Origin: Pelodera strongyloides
Lineage: Eukaryota; Nematoda; Chromadorea; Rhabditida; Rhabditidae
Assembly: GCA_036852015.1 (NCBI GenBank)
Contig: JAANDG010000101.1
Location: 124,001-188,000 of the forward strand
Length of the DNA: 64,000 nt
Direction of reading: 5' to 3'
Every line of letters starts with the position of its first letter. Positions within the stretch are counted from its first letter, which is position 1. This document shows, one piece after another, positions 24,146 to 37,113 of this stretch. Position numbers and translations under genes: made by a program. The notes beneath the pieces are model-generated. The model was given only the letters and a program-made list of their open reading frames with translations, was not told where the DNA came from and searched no databases.

Positions 24146-27100
24146 AGGCATAGACGTATTTTAGTAAAGAATGGCAGCGAATACAAGGTCTATTTTAGCC
24201 AAGTATAGTATCGAATAGCGTTTTTCTAGCAGTGTAATGCGCTTTTTTCTTTGGATTCTGCAAGTAGTTGTTTGAATTACTGGTGTTATTTTTGCATACT
24301 GTATTGGATAATACAGTAACTCTGCTCAACCGTACTCTGTTACGTGATTTCTTACTTACAGTTTGCCTCATATAATTAAGGTATCGTTAGCTTTCATATT
24401 ATATCCACTATTAGTTTGAGAACGTCACGGGAAGTGCACCTCCTCAAGTTTATTCTTACGAATTCCATGTGTGTTATTGGTTTACCGGAATAAATGTGTT
24501 TTCACATTGTTAAATGTCCTTGGTTTGTTACGCATGTGAACTCGTTGTGTGTCGGGTTGTTTATTTTTATGGGGTTTCTTTGGGCGTACTGTACTTAGCG
24601 TTTTTGTAGTTCTTCATTTTTCCGTGTATGAGCTACATGACGAGACGATCTGAATTAATTTAATGAATAGTTAGTAAGTGGGAGGTAATTTAAGGGAACG
24701 AGGCTGTAGGCAAAGCTTTTATACACGATTGTTGTTGAAAACTGATAAGAATTATGAATGGATTTGTGTATGTTGGAGTTGGGGGACTGGGGGACATATT
24801 GTATTTGAGTTTTGTATTTGTTAATTGTTCAGGAATTGCGGGCTTGATTGTTTGAAGAGGAGTAGCTGGACGTTTGGAGCTTGGAGTAACAAGTCAGTTT
24901 TGCTGATTTTTTTTTGTATTTATTTGAACTTTTTTTTTTGGTGAATGCTTATTTCTCTTTTTTTATGTATTATTGCTGTTAACTTATATATGACACAGGG
25001 GGTTAGTAACATGTCCATGTTGTCTCTTTACATCTACATCTACCATGATATCTTACACCGAATTATCTATAAAATACAACGCGTCAAGGAATTATGCCCT
25101 CTTTGGAGAAAGTATTTTACCGTACTTTGTTGATCGTTATATCACAGCGAGATTGTATCAATGCTAAGTATAACCCGGAAAGTTTGTTTCCTCTACCAGC
25201 CCCGATTATTTTCCCGTTTGAAAACGAGGAACCATAAGTTGTGTGCCGCACTCATGTTCTATTACCCACCATAATTTGTCCTTATGGACGGTGTTCCGTG
25301 GTTTTCATTATGGTTTATGACCCTAAGTGGTTGTTTGTTTCTCTGCGGCTCTTTACTTTTCAATGGAGGAAGTGGTTATCTCTACGTGCCTCTCCTCCAC
25401 CTGTGAAGGGTTGCCTGTCAAATGGTGTTCTCTCGAGTTTGTTGTTTTCTCTGTTTCTTTCGTTTTCTTGCGCTCTCTCAGGTCTCTGTCTCTCTGTCTC
25501 TACAGCGTATTACTTGCTAAAAGATGTTCTCTCGTTTGGTGTTTTCTCTTTTTCTTACGTTTCCTTAGTGCATCTATCTTGCTGTGTCTTTCTATTTCTC
25601 TATCTCTCTCTCTCTCTCTCTCTCTCCATCTGTCCTCCGATCTCAGAAACGCTGTCAACACCGACCACTTGCCATTTCTTGGTTTCGTGAGACTGACCCA
25701 TTTTCTTTTGAATTCGGTCCGTTTCAATAACTATAGAATGAGACTTCTTTGCTGGAACCGAACCGCGGAACCCACTAACCATTGGGTTATTATGCGAACT
25801 CGTCCGGGAAACTACATTATAATTTGAGAATGGATCTAGGCTAGCGGCTCTGTGTATGAGTGTGAAGTGTGAATTCTGGTTTTTTTTGGGAATGTGGTTC
25901 GGTTTTTTTAGTTTTGAAAAGATCGAAATTTGGGTTATTTGGATAGTTCCTGGTTCCAGTTGACATTTTTTTGCCGTGGTTACAGTACTATTCATGTGAT
26001 ATTGTGGATTACTGTAATTATTCCCATTCGACATTTATGCGGTGTTTCCTTTCCATCTTCATGTCTGCTTCAATAAAGTTGAGAATGACACGCGACAGGT
26101 GTTTATTTGCTTAGTTTAGTTAGTGTTTGATCCCTGTTGTCGTTTCCGAGCCAACATTTCACTCTTTTCATTGATTTTTGCCTTTTTGTTTTGATTTGTG
26201 TGTTGTCGTTGAGAGAATGAAATGCACTAACTAGATGTCAACATAGTTTTTTTTTTAGAGAAAATGTTTCGCTCTCGAAAACGAGTGCGTGAGATGTGTT
26301 TGTGACGCTCGGGTGAGCACGTTGTGTTCAGGGCTAGCTCGATAGCTCGATGACCTTTTTTGAAGTCCGAAATGCATTGTTATGTATTTAGGAATTTAGG
26401 ACTATTTAGGAGAATGAACACTGAGGAAAATATGTTGCGATATTTGTCTATGCCTTGTGCACTTTGTTATCTATTTTATTTTCGCCTTTATTTACCCTCT
26501 TATTGTTATTTGCTTAGTAAAACTGATCATTGATGGCGTTAAGCCCAAGCTCGTTAATAATTTTTCTTGTTAGCGCATGCTTCATTTTTCGGTTTCAATC
26601 AATGTTCTCCGTTCGGAATTCTTTAAAAGGGGATCATTTCCCAGCATATTTTTCGTTCGTTTCAAGCCCGCGCTCTTGTTGGAAACCCGTTTTCGGTTAT
26701 CCAGTTGGCCTGCTTGCTCGCTCGCAGTTCGCATGCCCGTGCGCGCCTTTTGAATGAGGATTGACCATTTTGTGCACGTGTATTTAACTATTTAGTATTT
26801 TCTTTTAGAGCTAACAAAAAGCTACGTAAAGTTGTAGAACTGAGATACTATATTGGCTTGATGTTTGAATAGTACATGTTTTGCTGTCTGACATGTGTCG
26901 GTGTAATATTTTATGCCGATGATCTTTGCTGGATATACTGCAGCACACCTGGAAAGCATTTATTTATTTCTAGTTGGATTGTTGGATATGATATTTTGCT
27001 TGGTGGATAGGACCTGGTGTAGAAAGGTTTATTTCATCCGCGATCAGACTTTTTTTTTCGAAGAATTGGAAATCCGTGTTTTTTGTGTTGTTGTGAAAAC

Positions 27101-27498
27101 TAGTTCCTTTCCTGATTGCGCCCCGGTGTTGGCTGTTGAATTGAATGGGGGGATTATGGATTGACCCATTGACCATTTTGGTTAGTTTTCGGGGTTTACA
27201 AGACATAGTGTACAAGACAGGGACATAGACATAGTGTAAGTGTAAGACATAGTGTTTGTGGTTTACAAGGCGTAGTGTAAAGTACTGTAGTTTTTGTAAC
27301 GTTTTGACATTTGGCGTAAGTTTTTGTTGTGCTTTTATGCTGTTGGACCTATCAATGCGGTTGTTTCTTTCTTACTTCTTTATTGTTAGATCTATAAATG
27401 TGCATATATCTGTGGCGTATCTAGCAAGCACTCATATTTGACTGACACAACACACCTCTATTTCCATGGGGAATTTTGCATTTGATTGGTTCCTTTTA
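24146..27498. other. Gene-poor stretch with CT-rich microsatellite
   Basis: AT-rich sequence with no recognised gene. A pyrimidine-rich segment at 25430-25630 ends in a perfect CT microsatellite (about 25600-25626) and creates long but meaningless open frames on both strands (25241-25827, 25600-26034). Nothing else supported. Confidence 0.45.
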
Positions 27499-27859
27499 AA
27501 GGGAATATGTAGGCACTCAAAATGAGCAAAACAACTGCGAAACTAGAGTTTCCACGCCAGACATGAATTTAAGTAGGCGACTGAATATGTAAATTCGAAT
27601 ATTCTCATTTGCATGCAAATATGTCGCTGTTGCATGCTATATGCCGATGTATGCACACATATGCAAAATTTTTTGCTCCATCAGCACTGCCGTGTAAGCC
27701 AGGGGGTCAAGCAACGCGTTTACTATGGAAAAGATGAACTTTGAAAATCATTTTCTTTTAAATGGGAAACTTTTAACAATTTTTGTTGTTGTTTCCTTAA
27801 TGAGGAACACACATTCTATTAATACAGCTTAACTTCAAAAAGGGCATACATATTCCCTT
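27499..27859. mobile_element. MITE with AAGGGAATATGTA ends
   Basis: Terminal inverted repeats of about 18 bp (AAGGGAATATGTAGGC and complement with one mismatch) flanked by TA (27497-27498, 27860-27861). The interior has no coding sequence. The ends resemble those of the elements at 7805 and 45256 in starting AAGGG. Confidence 0.72.
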
Positions 27860-27861
27860 TA

Positions 27862-29764
27862 AGTCTTTTGAGGATTCACCTTTGGGTTTGTTCATTGTTC
27901 ATTTATGTTTTTTTTGGGAGGGGAGGCATCATAGATTATAGTGCATTTTAGGGCACGCACGCGTTGTGCCTTTGTCATAAAGATTATTTTAGTTTGTATA
28001 CACGATGTTCAATCTCCTGGAAAATTTAAAGCAGTATAACAACGTTTTTTCCTTTTTACTTCAAGCGGTATAACATCCGGATGTGTAGTATTTTGGAATC
28101 TTGGTGCGTGGCATGAGAAACTGAAGCTCCCGAATACTTTTTTGGGTGTTTAGTTTTGCAGCATCTTTTATTACTTGGATGTTTGTTTTTGCTTGCTCGT
28201 AATGGTGAAGCATCGGCCCTTCGCAGTTTGCTTTCTTTTTCCATTTTCCGCAATGCTCACGTTTTTCTACATCTTTGGGGAGTAATGTAGTCATCATGAG
28301 AACTTGGAGAATTGCTTGTTTTTGGAGCTAATGTTCCCTATGCATAAATAATAAGACAGAGCTTGGAGAATTGCTCATTACTGCGTGAGTTTGGAATAAA
28401 GACTTACTGTTAGAAAAGGAAAATATTTGCAAATTAGGAGTAGTAGAGGATTTTGATTGCAATATCTTGGAGCTTTTTTTCACATGTGTCCTGAAGTTTT
28501 TTTTCCATTCTTGAATCGTTTTTCTTCTGTTTCTGTAGTTGTGTTCCAAGTTCCAAGCCATAGAACTAATTTCGTTTCTGTCATTTAGAAGTGTTCGTGA
28601 ATACAACGTAGCATGAATAAATGCCAAGCAACTCATTAAATTCAGTAATCGAAAGAAGCGAGTATAAAGCAGCGTAGCACGTGATTTGATTACGTATGTG
28701 TATGTGTGTGTGTTGTGTAATTAATTGAGGAGCTGTGCCTAATTAGTAGCCATAACTTGAACCCAACTTATGAGTCTGACTCGTGAAGAAGCTTTATGTA
28801 TTGAGCGAGAATGTTATTGTACCCGGATATTATGTACAGTGTAAGAAGAGGTGTTCTTTTAGACAATGACCATATTGACCATATCTTACTGGGGGTACAA
28901 CTCTCCTCTGTCTCTGTCTCACGCGTTATTTTATTTTATTTTTATGTGTTTCCCGAATGAATAACTATTTATGACATTGGTCGCATTGCGTGCCTTTCTA
29001 TACTCAATATTCACCTTTTTTTAATTATTAGCGGCAGCTGCATTTCCTCTGCGCCCCGGGTTACGAGTTCTTTTAGGACCATTTCTTCAGTTTTCATTTC
29101 AAGGTTTATTCTGGGGTGCATCATATCTCGTATCACGACTCGTATCTTATTGATTATTATGTTTTGATCAAATTTTGATATTGTACTTTCACTGGCTTGA
29201 TATGATACGGGCGCTAATGTGCACGTGCACTGGTCGCAAAATTAGTGTAGTTGTTTTTATTCGAAATTCCTTTTCTTTATTCCTTGACCCTTGAATATCA
29301 AAAAAAGAATATGAAAAATCCTTTGTCAAGTCAGTTCACTCACAATACAATCGGAAGAAAAGATGCCTTTTTTTTGTTGTAGTTGTAAAGTGCCGCCCTT
29401 TAACATAACTAAATTATACGCAGTAACGCTATGTGGGCACTAGCATCCACTAAATTTGCAAATTGCCCTCCTTCATTTTCGGTCTTCCAGCACCCAAAGA
29501 ATCATGATTAGCATGCGAACGAGCGGGCCATCGAGCAATGATGGGCCGAACCGGTGGGCCAGCCTGTCGGACATATAAGGGCCCCCTTCCTGTCCTGGGT
29601 GGCGCGGTGAAGGGCCCCAGTAAGGATGTTTGCCACCGGGGATAGATATTGGCCTTATTAGGAATTCAGCCACCTCCCCATGTGAGATGTGTTTGCGGAT
29701 AGAAGTAAAGTCGGGGCCCAAGCTTGGGGTTTATCTTGTTTTCCTCTCTTCTTCGTTTCGTGTA
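27862..29764. other. Gene-poor stretch
   Basis: AT-rich, no recognised gene. An isolated MITE end (TTTAAAGCAGTATAACAACG at 28026) with a nearby AAGCGGTATAAC (28063) suggests a decayed AAGCG-family copy. The - strand frames at 28056-28297 and 28328-28636 have no recognisable domain. Confidence 0.4.
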
Positions 29765-29766
29765 TA

Positions 29767-29938
29767 AAGCGATATAACAACCGGTTTTTGAAATGTTGGT
29801 GGGCACCATATGTTGTGTGCTAATTGCTAATGAATATAATTAGAAAAAAATAGCGCACTTACTTGCGTATACTACACTACATGAGAATACAGCGTCCAGC
29901 GTAAGCGTACTTTTCAAAGACCGGCCGTTATACCGCTT
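29767..29938. mobile_element. MITE (AAGCG family, subtype B)
   Basis: Ends AAGCGATATAACAACCGG and GGCCGTTATACCGCTT. The left flank is TATA rather than TTAA, which favours TA over TTAA as the true target duplication of this family. Confidence 0.8.
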
Positions 29939-30272
29939 TAAATTGTGTTAGTTTTTCGGAATGTAGCTGCAGAGAGCGGGAGAAGTAGGAAATATCAGCT
30001 ACGAAAAGTTATTATTTCATCTGTTCATCTAATGTTCTAATTAGTTGGTTTTTTTAAGACCGGCATACCGGCATACTTTGTTGGTTGTAATGTATTAACT
30101 TTTTTTGTGCAAAATCGTTATCCGTGCAAATTGCAAAACGTGACATACTTGTTCATGTAAAATGATGATTAATCAGGGATGATTACTGCTATCCTGAACC
30201 ACACTTTCAGCTAAGAGCTAAGACTTTTTAAATGATATTCGGTTTCTCGTCTAGTATCTTTCGAGTTGTTTA

Positions 30273-30453
30273 AAGCGAAACACCGGCCGGTTTTTGAACG
30301 CATTGGGTACACCTGCTTTTTTATGCAGCTTTCTTTACGCAAATGAGCAAAAATTAGAATAAAAACTAGCCCCCAATTAGACCCCACCTTGTATAAATGC
30401 ATAGGAATGCAAGAACTTGAGATGCATTTCAAAAACCGGCCGGCATTTCGCTT
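30273..30453. mobile_element. MITE (AAGCG family, subtype B)
   Basis: Ends AAGCGAAACACCGGCCGG and complement, inner arms TTTTTGAACGCATT, flanked by TA. It lies 335 bp from the previous copy. Confidence 0.82.
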
Positions 30454-30455
30454 TA

Positions 30456-31082
30456 AAGCTGCTTCACTCGTCTGTAATGATTGCCCCATTCTGGGGGTAT
30501 AATTTCTGTGCATACTACGTAGTTATTGAGATTGAGCGACACTGTTTTCATGGTTTGTTCCGAACTTGCAACTCTCGGTTGTCTACGCTCTAGTATGTAC
30601 AATAACGCATTCAAGCCGTACGCGTGGCGCGGAGCCATAAATTTGGTGTGCATTTTAAATGCGCAACGTGAATATATGCACAGTGTACTCAGCCCGCACT
30701 CGTCGCTTAACTATGGGGATTTTAAATAAAGAATAACAAGCTTAATCCTGTGTGTTTTTTCGGAAGTCGATCAAGCTCTGATAAAGTTGTACTTTTATTT
30801 CTTACTTTTATTAAATTTTATTAGATAAGAATGTTTTTTAATTTAAATAAGAATTGCTGTATGAAATTGGTGATTGCGTTTCTGACGGAACTCATTGTCA
30901 GAGGTGAGGAGATAATGAGACAATACAATATGCAATGCAAAGTTGTGCATTCGAAATGTGTTCCATTGTTCGGAGTTGTCACACTAATTCTAGAGGTTGT
31001 AAGGGTGTGCCTGGAGCATGGATTTACGCATGACAGCATGGAATATGTTGAAAAATATATCAATATCCAGTGAATTTCTAAT
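30456..31082. other. Gene-poor stretch
   Basis: No recognised gene. Overlapping open frames of 80 codons occur on both strands at 30821-31073, without a recognisable domain or splice context. Confidence 0.35.
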
Positions 31083-31084
31083 TA

Positions 31085-31269
31085 AGGCTGTATTGTACCG
31101 TACCTACATACCTACTTTGTGGATTTTGCATATGATACACATTTCCTATGTATCCTGTGTAAATTTGGTACCCGAAGCTTCGGACGGGCACCAAAAATTT
31201 GCGTAGGATACATGGTAAGTGCGTAAGCGTATAGTATGCAAATTTCCCAAAGTAGGCACAACACTGCTT
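31085..31269. mobile_element. Diverged foldback MITE (AAGCG family, subtype A)
   Basis: Palindromic, with inner arms TTTCCTATGTATCCTGTGTA and complement. The ends are decayed (AGGCTGTATTGTACC; GGCACAACACTGCTT), TA at both sides. Confidence 0.65.
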
Positions 31270-31477
31270 TAATTGTTTTCTCCTTGTTTGAATATAGAAG
31301 TGCTAAAGTGATTGTGCCTATTTTAGTAAAAAAATTCCTTTTCACGTCACTATCCTTCGCTTCTGTCGCTATTTATTGCCTCTGCGGTTGACTTTTATAG
31401 TCTCGAAAGTTTATATTGGATTTTAGCGTTCCCACGCGCTGTGGAAATTAATGGCACTGATTTTTTTCTCCTTTATC

Positions 31478-31617
31478 AAGCTAGAGCTTGATATTAAATT
31501 TTATTACTTCAGTTAATTTATATATTTCTTACACAGAATATTTATTTTCTCTAATTTAGCTCTTATATTTTACATTAATATTACTTACTTGTCCATTTAT
31601 TGTTTCTTTGTTTCCTA
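31478..31617 (+). mobile_element. 5'-truncated 3' tail of the Penelope-like element
   Basis: From CAAGCTAGAGCTTGATATT to TCCATTTATTGTTTCTTTG the segment follows the 3' end of the element at 47343-53207 with scattered differences. Upstream sequence is unrelated, as expected for a severely 5'-truncated retroinsertion. Confidence 0.72.
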
Positions 31618-32384
31618 AAACTCTAAGCAAGTACTGGACATAATTACTGTCTGTGTGTAAATGCTAGCGTTAGCTGTAGCTTAGTGACTGTATTTTTTTT
31701 TATCAAAGTATAGTATCCAAAGTTGTGCTTACCCAATTTTTTGTGGGTAAATTGAACATTGAGCCTTTCTCGCTCACTCGTTTTTTATTATCATATTTTG
31801 AATTTTTTTTTGCTGTTTTTTTCTCGTATAAAGTAGGAGACCGGAAATTCGGAAATTGAAAGAGTTTCGGTACAGCACGTCTGTCAATATGTCCAATGCA
31901 CCAGAATGTAAATGTCCACTTTCCTATTTTGTCTCAAATCTTTTGTTGGCTTTTGTGTCTTGTTTCTTGTTTCTTTCTTCTTCTTCTTTCACTTTCACTT
32001 GTTCTGCCTTTAGCCTTTCACCTAATCAGTGTGGGTATTGTGTTCCATTTTCTGTTAGTTCGTTTAGTTCCCATTTCCGACTGCCCACATCGGTCCTTAG
32101 TTCCTTAGTCCTTAGTTTAGAGGCGATGGTTTGAGGTTTAGGGTGTTTGTGAACGATTTTTTGTAAAACTTGACTGTTAAGCAAATTCACCCGTAGATTG
32201 TCAATTGTATTACTTTTAAACGAACATGTTTCTTATATGGTTTGTTGGAAGACACTACTGAAAGAATAAACACTCAAAGAAGACACTTTATAATCACACT
32301 GAATGCTAGCGTACTGAATCGAGGTATTTTTTATTAGTTTATATGTTTATATTCAGTTTGTGGTTGAAATGGATGCAGACTGCT
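31618..32384. other. Gene-poor stretch
   Basis: AT-rich and CT-rich sequence without a recognised gene; open frames at 31856-32134 run through a pyrimidine-rich tract and lack recognisable domains. Confidence 0.35.
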
Positions 32385-34180
32385 GAAGCCATATTCACCA
32401 CTCCGATTCCCTCGGGGAAATATTCCCTGGTGACAGAAAATATCTTATTATATAAAGTTGGGAGCTTTGTTTGTTTGTTTGTGCGTTTGTTTGAGTGTAC
32501 GTTTGGATGATGTGCGTTACGCTCAGGTTGTAGGATTGGTTCAGTAGTTCACGTTCCCGTGCACTGAGCCATCTCACTTCCCGAGCGCCCCCCTCACAAA
32601 CGTCCAAAAAAGGCTGCCTATGTGGAATATGTGTGGTGTATCGTTCGGGCGCGGTGGCGCGCAGCTCATTTTAGGAAACAAAGAACACTCACAAACTCAA
32701 AGAACTACCAAATCACAATCTTGACAACTTTTTATGAAATACTTTTTTGTAATCACTTCGTAGTCTAATTTTTCATTTACTCATTTTACAAAAGATTTAG
32801 TCGACATATTTTGCAACAAAGCATTGAGTAATTCTCTGCACATTTCCCTTATTTCCCATGAAACGAGCGTAAAATCTTGAGCGATGTTTTGGTCGAACGA
32901 AAGAACATTCAACAGAATTTCTTAATTTCGCGTAGTTTTTGCTTTAGTATGGATAATACACGTATCACCTGTAACGTTCGACGACATTCTTTCGTTTAAT
33001 ACAGTTAAGGAAAAGATCTGTGACAATTTTTTTAGGATTTGGGATTTTTTTCTGCTTTATAGAGTCTAACGATTTGCAGACAGTTTAGGAGGAATACGTT
33101 CACCAGTTATATAAAGGGCACACTAAAACTATGTTCGATCCCATGTTTAACATTCGTATAGGTTTCAAAAAGTAAAATACATAGCGGTCACTTATTCCGC
33201 TGCTTTTAGGCTTTGGCAATTTTAGACTTATAGAGACCAGCAAGTTGCAGACAATTTAGGAGAAATATAGTCAACAGAAACTAAGTTCTACCCCCATGTT
33301 TGATATTGGTGTAGGTTTCAAAAGGAAAATAACAAAAGTGAAACTATTTCCTTCGGACAAATGTTTGCTTATATAGCCCAGCGAAACATTGCGGCGTATC
33401 AGCCACGCGATATTAAGCTGCTTTTAGGATTTGGAATTTTTCGATATTATAGAGTCCAGCAAGTTGCAGACAGTTTAGGAGTAATATAGTCAACAGAAAC
33501 TAAGTTATAACCCGTGTTTAATATTGGTATGGGTTTCAAAAGGAAAAATGAGACACTGGAGTCTCTTTGCAGACAAATGTTTCTTCCTAACTTATATAGC
33601 CCAGCGAAACATTGCGGCGTATCAGCCACGCGATATTAAGCTGCTTTTAGTAGGCTTCGGCAATTTTTTTCGATGTCCTAGAGTAGAGCAAGTTGCAGAC
33701 AATTTAGGAGGAATACAGTCAACAGAAAATAAGTTCTATCCCCGTGTTTGATATCGGTGTAGGTTTCAAAAGGAAAAATAACAAACATGAAAACCATTTC
33801 CTTTGTGTAAATGTTTGCTTATAACTTATATATCCCAGCGAAACATTGCGGCGTATCAGCCACGCGCTTATTCCGCTGCTTTTCGGTTTCGGAAATTTTT
33901 TGGACGCTATATTAGCCCAACGATTTACAGGCAATTTAGGAGGAATATAGTCATCGTCCTAAAATGGGCGAACCAAAACTAAGTTCTATCCCCAGGTAAC
34001 TATTCTTGCGAGAAATAGTTGCTTCTACTTATAGATATAGCCCAGTGAAACATAGCGACCATCAGCGAATATTGGAAAGACGCCTCAGGCGGCGGTAGCC
34101 GACTGGTCATTATAATGTGAGAGACGCAGAGAAAGAGACGGGGAATTCCCCATGGGGAATTGAGTGGTGAATATGACCTC
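32385..34180. mobile_element. MITE (GAGGCC-TATTCACCA family) split by a Helitron
   Basis: Left end GAAGCCATATTCACCACTC (32385-) and right end GAGTGGTGAATATGACCTC (-34180) are inverted repeats and match the termini of the intact element at 13750-13881. Everything between 32443 and 34106 is Helitron copy 2, so the original element was only about 130 bp. Confidence 0.8.
32443..34106 (+). mobile_element. Non-autonomous Helitron, copy 2
   Basis: Starts TCTTATTATATAAAG after an A and ends with the hairpin CGCC-TCA-GGCG, a short spacer and CTGG before a T (34107). The interior is made of four to five diverged ~200-bp units, each with TTTAGGAGGAATATAGTCAA and a GCGGCGTATCAGCCACGCG segment. It retains the uninterrupted target site of the MITE found in copy 1. 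No Rep/helicase. Confidence 0.88.
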
Positions 34181-37085
34181 AGACCTTGCATTTGGAAATC
34201 AGATTATTTTCGAGGTTTCGAGACATTTAGATAACATCTCATCGCGAGTTTATTTCGATTGTTTTGCTCAAAGTATTTGAAGGTTATGATGAATTGGTAT
34301 TGACTACCGCGATCTTCCTTAATGACCACATCTACATTAATATTATTTTTGCATTAATATGTACGTTGCTTTCTCGGGTTTAAAGTTTGTTGCTTGTGGT
34401 TAATTTTATCGCAAAGTTGTTGCGTTAACTCGTGTAATCAAATGAGAAATAAATTTCGGCGCTGACCACCTAGAACGAGATGTTTCACTAACGATATAAC
34501 TAAGATAATGTTCGGCGACAAGTTCAATAACTAGTTTTCAATGTCTGAATCCAAACGTTACTTCCGTATGTTTGTAGTCCGATCGTTTGCCAAGAGCGTT
34601 TCTGTCCCTAATTGAGTGAATATACAGATTTGGTCACAAATCGTCTTCGTACACCCGTACACGTGATTTGTCTTGCTTGCCTTACTAAAATTTATGTTTG
34701 ACTATTAAGTAAGGAACAGACCTCCATTTTACGCGCGGTTGTTAGTTCGTTTCATCTTTCATCTTGTATAACAGTTGTGTTTATCCTGTATAACGAGGAC
34801 CATCTTAATTCGCGCGCAGGCTTGCAGGGTTGAGTTACATTTTTACGCTCTCTTGCAGGCTTGCAGAATTGGTTTACCTTTACGCCCTAACATGTATTTA
34901 TAACCGGGGGTTTAACCAACCTGTCTCACTGTCCTTTAGCTTTGGATATAATGGAGAAGCTGGGTGGCTTGTAATGTGATACCCGTATAATATTACACTA
35001 CACGTATATTGAGTGAAAGGGGTATCTTGTCGCTTGTCGTTGTACTTTGCGGAGACAATTGTTGAGCGGTTGTGCACCGCGAAGATGGGAGGACTTGACA
35101 CTTGACACATTAGACAATTGCCTTGAGCTGAGTTCGCGGGTTCGTATTTGAGTACCATTTTAGCACCGTTTTTGACAATGGTTTTGACAATGTGTAAATG
35201 GTGTAAATACACATTTGTAGATCCATTTCTCTGTATTTTAGACGACACTGTTGTAGAACCTTTTTGCTGTGTCCATTTTGCGGAACAATTAGGCAATTTA
35301 GAAATGGTGTGGAAACCATTTTGGGCTATTTAGAAATGGTGTTAGGAACATTATTGGGTCCTGCTGTGAGTTTTGCCGATCCCGTTTGTGAATTACCGTA
35401 TATAAGTAGTATTGTTTCCTGAATTCTATGGAATAGAATACAGTACGGGAATCGTTTTCATATAAATTACCTTTTACTTATGTGCATTGGCTGGCTTCGA
35501 TTTTCAATACATTTATACGGTAAATTTGTAGAATTTGTGAAATTTTCACCTGTTTTATGATGGGAAAATGGAAATATGGAAACAGTTTCTTTTTGCGTTT
35601 TGCATCATTTTGTGATTTGTTCTCTTTCTCTTATACTATTTTGAGTTGCGTCGTTGAGTTTTCAATGGGGTTGCACGGGTTTGAAGTTTATTGAAAGGAA
35701 GTGGACCTCCTAGTTTATGCTTTGTAATTTGTGCTGGGTATGGGTAGTCAGGGTAGCTGGGTTGGGTGAGAAGGTCAAATAAAAGAATATGATTTGAATA
35801 TACCATCCATACATTTAATTCAACAATTGAACCTATTGCTTTATCTTACGCTTTATAGTATACGTGTATGTTGGCCTGTTTCGGTTTCCTTTCTACTGCT
35901 TACCGTTCCTGGCGTTCCTCCATTTGTGTCCTTTGCTAGTTTTTTGAATGTTGTGTATAATCCGTTGTTGTTGTATAGTTTTGTAAGTCGGTGTCTTAGT
36001 ATGACAGTATGACTTTGGCTTTTTATGTCCTACTTCGATCGTCACACAAACGAAGATTTTCAACCGCCTGTGGTTTACGTATCTCTTATATTACCTGTAT
36101 AGTTTGTTTTATATCATTTCGGTTTTTGTAAGCAGTGTGCAGCAAATCATAGTATTGTTGGTGTCATATTCATACTGCTATTCTTATTAGGCATGGACAC
36201 TAAGTGGTGCTGAAAAAGCATCCACGGGTCACGGAGTTGTCGAAGTCGAAGTGTGTCTGTGGTGTTATTTGATGTCGAAGTGTGTCTGTGGTGTTATTTG
36301 ATATCGAAGTGTGTCTGTGGTGTGTGTGTGGGTGCGTGTGTGCGTGTATGTGTATGTGTGTGCGTGTGACGTGTGTACGTCAGTGTGTGAGTGTGTGTCT
36401 GTGCATGATGTGTGTGTGTGTACTCACCGATTTCTTGACCTCTTGTACCCGTTTAAATTGACATAGATGATACCGAGTACCTCCCCTCTTTACACGTTTA
36501 GAAATGTAGATATGTCACGAGCCCTCTTGTGCCCGCTCTCTCGCGCTGTCCCTTGGCCCTTGGGCGCGCACCCGTGCCGCTACCCGCGCGTTGGTTGTGA
36601 GAGCGATATTTGTGTATTTGCTTAGTGGTTGACACTTTAGCGCCTGTTTGTGAAGGGATACCCGGGTACTGGTGAAGCTTCAATTTGACGAGTTACTTAG
36701 GGTGTGAAGCTGTGAAGAGGGAGGGAGTATTCAGTGCAGCTACATTTATTGATTGATTGTTCATTTTATTGATTAGGCCGTAATTAGAATAAAGTTTTGT
36801 GAGAGGTGTTCGACACCGACTACCTGGACTTTGGATTTGGTCAACTGTTTTCGATGCTGCCCTCCTGATCTAGTGTTTGATAGCTGCAAGTTTATACCAT
36901 GTAACCATGCGCATGCCAGGCCTTTGCCTCTCTCTCTCTCTCTCTCCCGCTCTCGATCTATCTAATGTTATTACAGTCACAATCACGCAATGTATGTATC
37001 TTTTTGGTTCTCGTATATGCCCCGCATCCGTATGCGATGTACTTTTATTTTACTGTTCTTCGTATTTAATTATTCCCCATTTCAG
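34181..37085. other. Gene-poor stretch upstream of TPST with simple repeats
   Basis: No recognised gene. Contains about three copies of a 29-bp repeat (GTCGAAGTGTGTCTGTGGTG at 36245 and 36274), a GT-rich microsatellite (about 36312-36420) and a CT microsatellite (about 36928-36950). The first TPST exon follows a TTTCAG acceptor at 37085, so an upstream non-coding exon or a trans-splice site is expected but not identified. Confidence 0.45.
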
Positions 37086-37113
37086 GTATGAGTTGTTAGC
37101 GCCGTTGTGGAGC

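Noticed and set aside
25241..26034. Open frames of 144-166 codons on both strands
   Set aside because: Driven by a CT-rich low-complexity tract; no domain or exon structure.
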